NCBI GenBank assembly: GCA_016872775.1
Contig: VGZA01000042.1
Span: 1-52,776 of the forward strand
Origin: Planctomycetota bacterium
GTDB taxonomy: Bacteria > Planctomycetota > Planctomycetia > Pirellulales > Pirellulaceae
Direction of reading: 5' to 3'
DNA length: 52,776 bases
A program made the position numbers and the translations under genes. Below are positions 1 through 8,390 of this stretch, in pieces. Each line of letters begins with the position of its first letter. The stretch's first letter is position 1. A model generated the notes under the pieces. That model searched no databases. It worked only from the letters and a program-made list of their open reading frames with translations, and was not told the origin of the DNA.

Positions 1-764
1 TTGCGGATGTTACAGATAAAGCGATTTCCCCAATCATCGAACGTCTGCCCGAACCGCGCCCCACCCGGTATCAGTTCCAATCGCTCATCCTCAGGAGAAA
101 ATCGGAAATCGTGTGTGCCGATGCGAATCGGCTGCGCCGTCGGGTCGGCAACCCGCACGATCGCACCACCGTTCGTGCCACCGGCTCCATAGATCTTATG
201 ATCGAGCCCCCAGCGCAGATTGTTCATCACCGCCTGCACATTGAATTTCCGGAACCCGGTATAGACCTTGATTCGCAGATCCGACCGCAGATCTCCATCA
301 AGATCTTTGAGGTACCAGATATCGGGCGTCGCCGCCACGAAGACACCGCCACGCCAGAATACCAGGCCCGTCGGCCAGGAAAGTTCTTCAGCGAAAATCG
401 TGCTGCGGTCAAACCGGCCATCGCCGTTCAGGTCCTCAAGGACCCGCAATCGGCCCCACGGTAGATCGTCTGTTTTCTCGGTGAACGGCCGATCCCGATT
501 TTTGTCGGTGTAGGGATAATCGCTCATCTCGACGACCCAGGCTCGCCCGAATTCATCGTATTCAAGAGCGACGGGATCCATCGTCAACGGTTCGGCGGCC
601 AGCAGTTCCACGCGGAAACCGTCCTGGATGCGAAACGACTGTATCGCGACATCCGGCGCGCGCGGAGCGATCCGCATGCTGTCGTCGGCAACGAGACAGA
701 ATCCCGGCCATCCCGCAACGGCCATCAACCAAATGAGCCTCGCATTCGTCCGACGATTCGCCAT
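1..764 (-). CDS. PVC-type membrane-bound dehydrogenase, N-terminal part
   Basis: The gene runs off the left edge, so only the first ~254 residues are visible. It starts at the ATG at 764 with a hydrophobic signal-like segment (LIWLMAVAGWPGFCLVA). Then comes the opening of the planctomycete/verrucomicrobial membrane-bound dehydrogenase domain: FRIQDGFRVELLAAEPL, then DPVALEYDEFGRAWVVEM, then a beta-propeller-like stretch with LEDLNGDGRFDRSTIF. Family members resemble sorbosone/glucose dehydrogenase propellers and usually carry a C-terminal haem-binding domain, which would lie outside the window. The substrate cannot be named. Family assignment is fairly secure from the motif order; an extracytoplasmic location is inferred from the signal segment. 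Confidence 0.85.
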   Translation of the reverse strand, partial: MANRRTNARLIWLMAVAGWPGFCLVADDSMRIAPRAPDVAIQSFRIQDGFRVELLAAEPLTMDPVALEYDEFGRAWVVEMSDYPYTDKNRDRPFTEKTDDLPWGRLRVLEDLNGDGRFDRSTIFAEELSWPTGLVFWRGGVFVAATPDIWYLKDLDGDLRSDLRIKVYTGFRKFNVQAVMNNLRWGLDHKIYGAGGTNGGAIVRVADPTAQPIRIGTHDFRFSPEDERLELIPGGARFGQTFDDWGNRFICNIR

Positions 765-880
765 CAGCCCGTTCTTCCTGACCTGAGTTTCCGTCGCCAA
801 TAGATAGGTTCGCTCGGCGCGAGAAGCCAGCTTAACATATTTGGCTAGCCCCGCGGGTGTCGAAACTTCCAGGCCAGGGG

Positions 881-2260
881 TCAGCCCGAGACGATCCAGC
901 GTCCCAGCTCTCGCAGGCTCGGTGTATGACCTTGAGAGAGAATTCCAATGCGAAAGATGCGTGCCGCCGCGAATACGCACACTCCGGTCCCCAACAGCAT
1001 CGCCAGCATCGTGCCGATCGATTGCCAAACTGGAATGGAGCTGGAGACCATCATCCGAACAATCATCAGCAGCGGCGTGGCCGGCGGGTAGAATGAGAGG
1101 CCAACCGCCAGTCCGGAATCCGGGTCACGGATGACGTTGAACCAGACGAACATTGGCAGCAACAGGAAGATCAAGAGCGGCATCATCAGCGACTGGGCGT
1201 CCTTGGTGCTGTTGGCGGCCGCGCCCACGGCCATAAACAGGGAACTGTACAACGTCACGCCCAGCAGTTGATAGACGACGAACCATGGCACGATTTTCCA
1301 GGGAATTTTCTCCCAGTAATCCAGATACCAGGCAACCACCAGCGCGGCGCCGGCATAGATGGCCAGGGTTGTCAAAGAACAGAGCACACTTCCCAACAAC
1401 TTGCCCGTCATCCACTGGATCGGCTGGATCGATCCCAGCAGAACTTCGGAGATCCGCAGTTGTTTCTCCTCGAGGATGCTCTCCAGCGACGGTTGCGCCG
1501 TCATCCACAGCAATGCGAACATCGCCAGCATCAAGCCCATTGGCAGGAAAATCGCTGACAGTCGGTCGACCGTCTCCGCCTTGCGAATGCCGCCGTCGCG
1601 ATCACGCTCAACCAGCCCAAAGCCCTCTACTGCAACGGGTCGATTCGCCTGTTGCACAACCTCGGGATTGAGCCCCGCAGCCTGCAGCCTGCGCTCCCTT
1701 ACCGCATCGCTGATCGCTCGATCAAACCAGCGCCTCACGTCCGACAGGGCTCCTCCATCGGCATAGAAAGCAGCACCCGTGCCAGTACGGTCCGTCGTAG
1801 GGCTCGCCGAGGGTTGTGAAAGATCGAACAGCCGCGTATCCAATTCGACGAAGCAGAATATCTCCTTGCTGCGAATACGATCCGACTGTTCCAGGCGTAG
1901 GGCATCGGTGAGATGCTCGACCAATCGCAGATCGATTTCGTAACGTGGCCCCGTGGGCCTGCCGCTTTCATCGACAATCTCTCGTTGATTCCGGTGTTCG
2001 GCCATCTGCTGGAGTATCCGTCCCAGAGGCTCGAGTTGGTTGTTGCCATCGATTTCGTTCGCCTCGGATTGTCTCGACGTTTCGCTGGCATCGAAGACAA
2101 CGATCCTTTTCGTTTCCAGATCCGGGCGCGCGGTCAACAGGCGAGGCAGGACCGCGCCACCTCCCATCAGCACAGGCATCAATGCCAGCCCAATCAAGAA
2201 CGATCGCGTGGCCACGGCGGCCAGGTACTCTCGACGTGCAACCACCAACACCTTACCCAT
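881..2260 (-). CDS. ABC transporter permease, NatB / ABC-2 type
   Basis: A 459-residue protein with one N-terminal membrane segment (about residues 17-40), a large extracytoplasmic region of ~190 residues, then about six membrane helices toward the C-terminus. This is the NatB-like ABC-2 permease topology (sodium or drug efflux in characterised relatives). The motif EEKQLRISEVLLGS after the second helix is typical of this family. The ATG at 2260 is chosen because the ATPase stop lies just inside it (ATGGGTAA overlap), giving translational coupling to the upstream ATPase. A longer in-frame reading to 2452 lies wholly inside the ATPase gene and is unlikely. The exported substrate is unknown. 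Confidence 0.9.
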   Translation of the reverse strand: MGKVLVVARREYLAAVATRSFLIGLALMPVLMGGGAVLPRLLTARPDLETKRIVVFDASETSRQSEANEIDGNNQLEPLGRILQQMAEHRNQREIVDESGRPTGPRYEIDLRLVEHLTDALRLEQSDRIRSKEIFCFVELDTRLFDLSQPSASPTTDRTGTGAAFYADGGALSDVRRWFDRAISDAVRERRLQAAGLNPEVVQQANRPVAVEGFGLVERDRDGGIRKAETVDRLSAIFLPMGLMLAMFALLWMTAQPSLESILEEKQLRISEVLLGSIQPIQWMTGKLLGSVLCSLTTLAIYAGAALVVAWYLDYWEKIPWKIVPWFVVYQLLGVTLYSSLFMAVGAAANSTKDAQSLMMPLLIFLLLPMFVWFNVIRDPDSGLAVGLSFYPPATPLLMIVRMMVSSSIPVWQSIGTMLAMLLGTGVCVFAAARIFRIGILSQGHTPSLRELGRWIVSG

Positions 2261-3188
2261 CGACGCCTCCTTCATTCTGCGCGCATTCATTCTGCGCGCA
2301 CGTGTCGCCGGCAATGCGCAGGAAAATATCGTGCAGCGTCGGGTGCCCCAACTCAAAATGCTCCAGGGGCCCCGCCTGCACGAGATTCCGCAATATCGAT
2401 TGAACGTCCGCTCCCTGGCGCATTCGCAATTCCCGCATGCGTCCAAGATCATTGATCCGCATCACACCGTCCAACCGCAGCAATTCCGAATTGGTCAGTC
2501 CGGTCCGTACCCGAATCGTGTCCTCGCCGTATTGCCGGCGGACTTCGTCCAACGGACCATCGAGTACCTTTCGCCCTCGATGGATCATGCAAATGGAATC
2601 GCACATCTGCTCCGCGACGGACATGTCATGGGTCGAGAACAGAACAGTCATTCCGCCACGCTTCAGATCCAGAATCGCATCCTTGAACAGTTCACGATTC
2701 ACGGGATCGAGGCCACTGAACGGTTCATCCAGTATCAGCAGTTCAGGGCGCGCGATAACTGCGGCGATGAATTGGACCTTTTGCGCCATGCCCTTGGACA
2801 ACGACTCCACGCGATGATTGGCTCGATCGGCGAGCGAGAACCGCCGCAACCAGTCGTCGATATCGGCTTGGGAATGGCGTGAACCTTTCAGGTCCGCAAA
2901 GAACTTGATCACGTCGTGGACTCGCATTTTCTTGTAAAGTCCGCGTTCCTCCGGCAGGTACCCGATGCGATCGTCAGCGACCTCCCCATGCTCCTTCCCG
3001 AAGACGATGACTTGACCTCGATCGGGCGCAAAGACTCGCAGGATCATTCGAATCGTGGTTGTTTTCCCGGATCCATTGGGGCCGATGAAGCCGTGAATCC
3101 GCCCCGCGGCGATCGTCAGGTCGAGCCGATCCACTGCCAAACGAGCACCAAAAGATCGGCAAACATCGTGCAATTCAATTACGTTCAT
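2253..3188 (-). CDS. ABC transporter ATP-binding protein, NatA-like
   Basis: A 311-residue ATPase. Visible motifs are Walker A GPNGSGKT (36-43), signature LSKGMAQK (130-137), Walker B LLILDEP (150-156) and the switch His in STHD (187). After residue ~215 comes a small C-terminal domain of the DUF4162 type found in NatA-like exporters. It is coupled by an 8-base overlap to the permease downstream, so the two form a complete exporter. It starts at ATG 3188, 14 bases inside the end of a decayed reading frame on the same strand. The transported compound cannot be deduced. Confidence 0.92.
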   Translation of the reverse strand: MNVIELHDVCRSFGARLAVDRLDLTIAAGRIHGFIGPNGSGKTTTIRMILRVFAPDRGQVIVFGKEHGEVADDRIGYLPEERGLYKKMRVHDVIKFFADLKGSRHSQADIDDWLRRFSLADRANHRVESLSKGMAQKVQFIAAVIARPELLILDEPFSGLDPVNRELFKDAILDLKRGGMTVLFSTHDMSVAEQMCDSICMIHRGRKVLDGPLDEVRRQYGEDTIRVRTGLTNSELLRLDGVMRINDLGRMRELRMRQGADVQSILRNLVQAGPLEHFELGHPTLHDIFLRIAGDTCAQNECAQNEGGVDG

Positions 3189-3678
3189 AGGCGAGCACAG
3201 TCAGCCAGCAGAGCCATGAATCGACGCGGTCACTCGCCGCGCGTTCCCAAGGCGGATTGATGTTCAAATTCGGCAGGAAGCGATTGGCTTGCGCGCGGCG
3301 CTGGCGCGTCCTGCCGGGCCAATTGCAAGCGAACCGAGTCCCGCAACACGCAGGCGCGATCGGCCAACCCAAGGTGAAATTCGTGAGCGCCGGGATCAGT
3401 GCATGTTGGAATTGGATCTCGCACTCGGCGCCGGCTTCCGCGGAAGCTGCGAAGAACTGGCCCCGGTTGTCCCACCCTGGATCCTCCCTGCCCGCTGATC
3501 GCAGATACGCCTCGTGCACCAGCGCCGTCGCATCCAGGGACTGTCCCGGCGGTTCGGCAGCCGGACGCATCGACGCCAGCCGACGTGATTCCCGGTAGTT
3601 CAAGGAGAGCCGTTCCGCCGCTGCATGCTCGTCACGGTCGCGAATCGATTGCATAATCAGGGTTACATCGCGGCTCAT
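3175..3678 (-). pseudogene. Decayed ECF sigma factor (N-terminal remnant)
   Basis: The first ~84 residues read as the start of a planctomycete ECF-type sigma factor: [20 protein letters not shown], then SLDATALVHEAYLR and WDNRGQFFAASAEA, which matches the order in the TIGR02999-like subfamily. After FFAASAEA the homology stops. The remaining frame is Trp-, Cys- and Arg-rich and shows no region 3 or 4. The open frame overlaps the start of the ABC ATPase by 14 bases, also odd for an intact gene. I read this as a sigma gene that lost its 3' two-thirds. A short functional protein cannot be excluded. Confidence 0.6.
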
Positions 3679-3714
3679 GGGCTCAATAATACCATCTCAG
3701 GAAATTCGCAATTC

Positions 3715-4479
3715 ATGTCCCACAGAAAAACGGCGATCGTGACGGGAGCGGGATCGGGAGTTGGCAAGGCGACAACGCAGTTGTTGCTGAACGACGGCTA
3801 TAACGTGGTGTTGGTCGGACGCCGCATGGAACGGCTGACCGAGGTACGCAATGCCGCCGTCGAGGGCGGTGCCGACCTCAACCAGGTGTTGCTTGTAGCC
3901 GCCGACGTCAGCGATCCGGCGTCCGTCGAACAGTTGTTCGCCGCCGCGGCGGCAAAATTTCCCCGCCTCGACCTGCTCTTTAACAACGCCGGCAGCAACG
4001 TTCCGGCGGTCCCGATCGAAGAATTGTCGATCGAACAGTGGAAAAGCGTGTTGGATGTCAATGTTACCGGCACGTTTCTCTGCACCCGCGCTGCGGTGCG
4101 ATGGATGAAACGCCAACAACCCCAAGGCGGACGGATCATCAACAACGGCTCGGTCTCCGCTCAGGTGCCGCGCCCAAATACCGCTCCCTATACCGCCAGC
4201 AAACATGCCGTGACCGGGTTGACGCGCGCGACGGCCCTGGACGGACGTCGATTCAACATCGCTTGCGGGCAGATCGACATCGGCAACGCCGTTACCGAGA
4301 TGTCGGCGCGTACCCAGGTCGGCGTGCTGCAAGCGAATGGCCAGATCGAAGCGGAACCAATGATGGATGTCGCGAATGTGGCCCGCTCCGTTTTGCACAT
4401 GGCCAGCCTCCCCTTGGACGCGAATATACTCTTCCTGACCGTGATGGCTACGGGAATGCCGTTCGTCGGCCGAGGGTGA
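3715..4479 (+). CDS. SDR family NAD(P)-dependent oxidoreductase
   Basis: A 254-residue classical short-chain dehydrogenase/reductase. It has the cofactor loop TGAGSGVG near the N-terminus, the NNAG motif, a catalytic Ser in NNGSVSA, and YTASK supplying the catalytic Tyr and Lys. The ATG at 3715 ([11 protein letters not shown]) is preferred over the longer frame from 3625 because the SDR fold starts right after it and the extra residues look like leader sequence. It diverges from the decayed sigma gene at 3175-3678. The substrate is not predictable; a soluble cytoplasmic enzyme is expected. Confidence 0.9.
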   Translation: MSHRKTAIVTGAGSGVGKATTQLLLNDGYNVVLVGRRMERLTEVRNAAVEGGADLNQVLLVAADVSDPASVEQLFAAAAAKFPRLDLLFNNAGSNVPAVPIEELSIEQWKSVLDVNVTGTFLCTRAAVRWMKRQQPQGGRIINNGSVSAQVPRPNTAPYTASKHAVTGLTRATALDGRRFNIACGQIDIGNAVTEMSARTQVGVLQANGQIEAEPMMDVANVARSVLHMASLPLDANILFLTVMATGMPFVGRG

Positions 4480-4660
4480 CGGAGAACATTGCGACGAAAC
4501 ATGCGAGGGGTCACTACCATTGGCAAGACGGGTGATTGTATGGCCACAAGCGAATCCGCCAATTCAACAACTGAAGCAACCGGTATCGCTCCAATTTGAC
4601 TTCCCCACCCCTTTCCCCATAGCGGACACGTGGCCTTTGGATACGGCCCGTGCGTGACAT

Positions 4661-4678
4661 CTCAAACCCGCATTTCCC
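4661..4678 (+). repeat. Left terminal inverted repeat of IS1380-type element
   Basis: The 18 bases ctcaaacccgcatttccc are the imperfect reverse complement of 5573-5590 (three mismatches). They sit 94 bases before the transposase start. Confidence 0.6.
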
Positions 4679-4772
4679 AGATGACTCGCCTTGGAATGGC
4701 ATGCGATTTGCGCCAGACCCCTGAAAAGCACGGGGCTTTTGCCAAATCATGCCAAGCTGACAGGGGAACCTC

Positions 4773-5339
4773 ATGGGTGACTGCCAAAACGGGGATTTGC
4801 GGGTCGGTTTTGACCGTCGCTTGAAGCTGAAATTCCTGGGCAGCCAGATCACCAGTGATGCTGGACTGCTGGCCCACCGCGAACTCGATGAAACGCTGGG
4901 CCTCACTGAAATAGGCGCAGAGATGCTGACCGATTCTCGCCAGGGGAGCAACAAGCGGCACCAGATCTTGCCGCTGCTGCGTCAATCCGTGTTGAGCCGC
5001 TTGGCCGGATACGAAGACGTCAACGACGCCGAACGCCTGTGCCTCGACCCAACGATACGCTACGTCGTCGGCGGGCGAGCGGCGCTGCCCGAGAACCGTG
5101 CGGCTTCCGCCAGCGAGGTCGGCCGCTTCGAGACCGAGACGCTCAGCACACAGAACAACCTCACGGCGTTGCGGGAGAAGCTGATCAAGATCGGCGCGAA
5201 GGTGACGCGGCACTCGAAGTACGTGACGTTTTGCCTGGCCGAGGTGGTCGTGACGCGCAACCTGTTTGCAGCGATTCTCGAACGGATCGCGCGATTGGCG
5301 ATTCCGCCGCCGGTTCCTATGGGCGGAATGCCGGGCTAG
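4773..5339 (+). pseudogene. IS1380-family transposase, internal deletion
   Basis: The open frame of 188 residues joins the N-terminal ~125 residues of an IS1380 transposase (FDRRLKLKFLGSQITSDAGL, then LLRQSVLSRLAGYEDVNDAE) to its C-terminal end (TALREKLIKIGAKVTRHSKY, then VTRNLFAAILERIARL). The join is around FETETLSTQNN. The central catalytic part (DDE region) is missing; full-length relatives are about 430-460 residues. The start ATG has a purine-rich stretch (caggggaacctc) upstream. It lies inside matching terminal repeats, so the deletion happened within the element rather than at its edge. Because the frame is preserved across the deletion, a short protein could still be made. Confidence 0.75.
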
Positions 5340-5572
5340 TCACTGGACAACGACGAAAACAGGTCGGTCCCAGAGAGAAGGTCTGCGCGGCGCCCGGGTC
5401 GAAGGCTGCAGAACGGCCTTTTCGGACTCCAATCCAGTCGTCGAAACGAGGGGCTCGGGATCGAAACGGAGAAAACGATGAAAATTCGTTCCTCGCTCGA
5501 CGCAGGGGGGGGACGCGATATTAAAATGGCGAGCGTTTCGAGCTGGGATCGGGTCCCAGGCTCGAGCCAAAT

Positions 5573-5590
5573 GGGAAATGTCGGTTTAAG
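5573..5590 (-). repeat. Right terminal inverted repeat of IS1380-type element
   Basis: The 18 bases gggaaatgtcggtttaag pair with 4661-4678 at 15 of 18 positions. A second transposase fragment begins only a few bases further on. Confidence 0.55.
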
Positions 5591-5591
5591 G

Positions 5592-5848
5592 AAGGGGATC
5601 AGATCAAGTAAAGGAAGAACGCCGTGAAGTGGACGAAGCTCTCCTGCCGCACATTCAAGGACAACCAGGCGCGGCTGCAGTTGTTCGCGTTGGCCTACAA
5701 CCTGGGCAACTTGCTCCGGCGGCTGGTCCTGTCCAAACCGATGCGACACGGGTCGTTTACATCGCTGCGAGAGACGTTGATCAAGATCGGAGCAAATGTC
5801 ACACGACACGCCAAATACGTGACGTTCCAGTCAGCCGTGGTGGCCGTG
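5592..5848 (+). pseudogene. Second IS1380 transposase fragment (C-terminal region)
   Basis: In one frame this reads GDQIK, a TAA stop, then RKNAVKWTKLSC, FKDNQARLQLFALAYNLGNL, SLRETLIKIGANVTRHAKY and VTFQ. This is the part of an IS1380 transposase after the catalytic core. It lacks the N-terminal part and has a stop codon at 5607-5609. Similarity to the C-terminal piece of the neighbouring copy (SLREKLIKIG..., KYVTF) continues to about 5848, where the frame runs straight into the GH32-like gene. It is therefore a second, independently truncated copy and not the tail of the first element, which already has its own C-terminus and right repeat. Confidence 0.75.
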
Positions 5849-7291
5849 ATGATTCTGTTTTCCTCTGCCACACGGGGACAAGAAACCCTCGAGACACCCA
5901 CCTTTCCCGCGGAGCCGCCATCGAGCTGGTTGACCTATCACCTGGCTCACCCGGGAACGACAGCACCGGGGGATCCGAATGCGGGGTTTTACTGGAAGGG
6001 GCGTTACCACCTGCATTACATCTACGAAGCCAAGAGCGGCGCTTCGTGGGCCCATGTTTCCAGCACCGACATGGTTCACTGGAAATGGCATCCCACGACG
6101 CTGACTCCAGCCGCGATGGGCCACGAACTATTCAGCGGAACCGGTTTCATCACGAAAGAAGGACGGCCCGCGATCATCTATCACGGCGCAGGGTCGGGGC
6201 GCAATCAAATTGCGATTGCCGAGGACGACTTGTTGGAGCGATGGTCGAAGCCGGTGCCGGTTGATCCCAAGACGCGATCCGGCGAACTGCCCGCTATGCG
6301 ACACTGGGATCCCGACTGCTGGCTTGACGGAGACACGTACTATGCAGTCTCCGGAGGCAAGGATCCGCACCTGATGAAGTCGGCGGATTTGCGGAACTGG
6401 GAGTATCTCGGCCGCCTGCTTCATGACCGGATGCCCGCACTCGATGTGCCTCGCGATGAGGATATCTCCTGCCCGAACATGTTCCGCATCGGGGACAAGT
6501 GGGTGCTGTTATGCCTGAGTCATTGGATTGGAAGCCGCTATTACGTGGGCCATTTTCAGGATAATAAGTTTCTTCCGGAATCGCATGGCCGGTTGAACTG
6601 GATGTGTGCGTTTAACCAGGGCCACGAAGATGCCGACGTGTTCGCCCCGGAAAGTTTGCAGACTCCTGATGGCCGGCGCGTCATGTGGGCCTGGTCACGG
6701 ATGAAACAGCGACTCAAGGACGTGCCCGTCCAGAGCAGCATCCAATGCCTGCCACGCGAATTGAGCCTGACGGCGGATGGTCTGCTTCGCGTGAAGCCGC
6801 TTCGCGAACTGGAGCAGCTCCGTTACAACGCTCAATCCGCATCGAACCTGACGATCCCTGCCGACACCGTCCATCGACTCGAGCAGGTGGAAAGTGATGC
6901 GCTGGAGTTGAGGATCGTGTTTCAACTGGGCAGTAACACGAAGTTTCAGGTCCAAGTGTATTGCGATCGAGATGGCCGGAATGGTTTTCCGATCACGTTC
7001 GAGCCGGCGACGCAGATGCTGACTATGGGAGAAACAAAGATCCCATTCGCATGGCAGGCGACTGAAGATGTCGAGCTGCGTGTATTCCTCGACAAAAGCA
7101 TCGTTGAGGTCTTTGCCAACGACCGATTGGCGGCGTTGGCGCCGCATCGTTATCCGCCGGGCGATCTCGGTGTCAGCTTGTGGAGCGAAGGCGGCTCGGT
7201 CCGCGCGAAGAAAGTCGAAAGCTGGCAGTTGCGATCGATCTATTCCGGCGTGAACAGTTTCGTGCCGACGAAAAACTCAACTCGCCCGTGA
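5849..7291 (+). CDS. GH32-like glycoside hydrolase (fructan/sucrose-type fold)
   Basis: About 480 residues counted from the ATG at 5849. The N-terminal five-bladed propeller carries GDPNAGFYWKGRYHLHY (the position of the GH32 WMNDPNG motif, Asp42 as likely nucleophile) and RHWDPDCW (RDP-like motif, Asp154). The C-terminal beta-sandwich ends with LDKSIVEVFANDRLA, characteristic of GH32. At the 'EC' motif the sequence reads EDISCPNMF, with Ser207 where the acid/base Glu is normally found. The frame is open back to a GTG at 5624 through a transposase fragment, and the usable signal segment spans the junction, so the true start (5624, 5819 or 5849) is uncertain. A secreted or periplasmic carbohydrate-active role is inferred. 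Confidence 0.75.
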   Translation: MILFSSATRGQETLETPTFPAEPPSSWLTYHLAHPGTTAPGDPNAGFYWKGRYHLHYIYEAKSGASWAHVSSTDMVHWKWHPTTLTPAAMGHELFSGTGFITKEGRPAIIYHGAGSGRNQIAIAEDDLLERWSKPVPVDPKTRSGELPAMRHWDPDCWLDGDTYYAVSGGKDPHLMKSADLRNWEYLGRLLHDRMPALDVPRDEDISCPNMFRIGDKWVLLCLSHWIGSRYYVGHFQDNKFLPESHGRLNWMCAFNQGHEDADVFAPESLQTPDGRRVMWAWSRMKQRLKDVPVQSSIQCLPRELSLTADGLLRVKPLRELEQLRYNAQSASNLTIPADTVHRLEQVESDALELRIVFQLGSNTKFQVQVYCDRDGRNGFPITFEPATQMLTMGETKIPFAWQATEDVELRVFLDKSIVEVFANDRLAALAPHRYPPGDLGVSLWSEGGSVRAKKVESWQLRSIYSGVNSFVPTKNSTRP

Positions 7292-7434
7292 ACGCTCCGT
7301 TGAATTTTCCGGTGGAAGCCCATCGACACCCGGGACGAAGATAAGACTAATCGAAGAAGGCCTCTTCCCGACATTGTGTAGATCGCCGTTGCATCTCATT
7401 CGAATGATGGCGGCTAGCAACGGATGAGGGCTGA

Positions 7435-7743
7435 TCAACCTTTGGGAACTGGATAGGACGCGTTTAGCTGGACATGTTCCTCCAGCAACTCCGCGATCAC
7501 CGCGTTCTTCTTCTCGATCTTGGACTCCAGTTGGGTGATTTTGTCCGCCTGAGCGTCCCGGCGCCGGCGTTCATTCTCGGAGTTCGCCGTGCGTTCCAAC
7601 GCCGCCGCGCCGTTCTCGACCAGCTGACGTTGCCAATTGTAGAAATTCACCGGACTGATCCGATGTTTATCACAAAGCTGAGAAACCGGCACCTTCTCCA
7701 GCAAATGCTCGCGCAAAATCGCTGCCTTCTCTTCTGCCGTCAA
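7435..7743 (-). pseudogene. Orphan IS3-type transposase OrfA
   Basis: 102 residues with a helix-turn-helix (TAEEKAAILREHLLEKVPVS, then LCDKHRISPVNFYNWQ) and a coiled coil (KITQLESKIEKKNAVIAELL), the layout of OrfA of IS3/IS911-like elements. No OrfB (DDE integrase) is found on either side. The frame opens with TTG and continues upstream only as far as a TAG just before 7790, with no ATG, so the N-terminus is probably lost too. The C-terminus (after EEHVQL) departs from the usual ending. This is most likely a remnant in the IS-rich island. Confidence 0.65.
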
Positions 7744-8390
7744 AAACCGCCGCGGGCCCGTTGTACGGTAACCTTTCTGATACCGCTAAGCTCTAGCACA
7801 CGATTCCTGACACCAGTCCAGCTGAGGCAAAACACACGCCGGAACGGCATATTCCAGCCTGGAGTCTGCGCGCGAACATTGCCGGCTCCTCGATGGCCCT
7901 CCCGCCGCCCACCTCCCGCCCACCCGCCGCTTCCCCCGATGGGGCCACTTGCAGGCCGACGGACCGGGTTGGTCCCGGTACGGTGGCAAGGCCAAATTTT
8001 ACAGATACGATCCGATTTGAGAGCCCCCCCTCTGCGAGCGGATTTCGTCCTGCGGAACCCATTTCGGCGATGGCATCGCCGGTCGGCCGTCCGGTGCCGC
8101 AGGTTCTTTCGTTGAATCGACGCGAACCGCGACTCGGACTTGAATTTGGTTGAAAATTTGGCAGAATGTTCCATTTCCAGAATTCGGCAGAGTGCGCGAC
8201 AGTACGAGCGCCCGCCGAGTAGCTGCGAAACGGCGGGTTGGGACCAAAACCACAAGACTTGGTTCCCCCAAATTACGCAAAAATGCCACGCATTGATTGT
8301 GCTTGACGTTGGACTATTGAATCGGCGCGTGCGGCGCGGCCAAGGTCGTTCCGAGCGATCCGGACAAAAACGATTTTAGAGGATATAGCC
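7744..8390. other. Non-coding stretch upstream of the L25 gene
   Basis: No convincing gene. A 171-codon minus-strand frame covers part of it but is Arg/Gly-rich with no recognisable fold. There is a hairpin (CCCGCCG 8211-8217 with CGGCGGG 8231-8237) lacking a T-run. Just before the L25 gene, ttgatt (8294-8299) and tattga (8316-8321) could be a weak promoter. Confidence 0.4.

Larger units (their letters stand above)
4661..5590 (+). mobile_element. Internally deleted IS1380-family element
   Basis: The left end (4661-4678, ctcaaacccgcatttccc) and right end (5573-5590, gggaaatgtcggtttaag) form inverted repeats that match at 15 of 18 positions. Between them lies a single shortened transposase frame (4773-5339). 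The element is about 0.93 kb, whereas IS1380-family elements are usually about 1.6-1.7 kb, so the middle of the transposase gene has been lost. I could not identify a convincing target duplication. It should be unable to move itself but might be mobilised if an intact relative exists elsewhere in the genome. Confidence 0.65.

Noticed and set aside
7740-8255. Minus-strand open frame of 171 codons
   Set aside because: Arg/Gly-rich, no recognisable fold, overlaps an IS remnant boundary; probably spurious.
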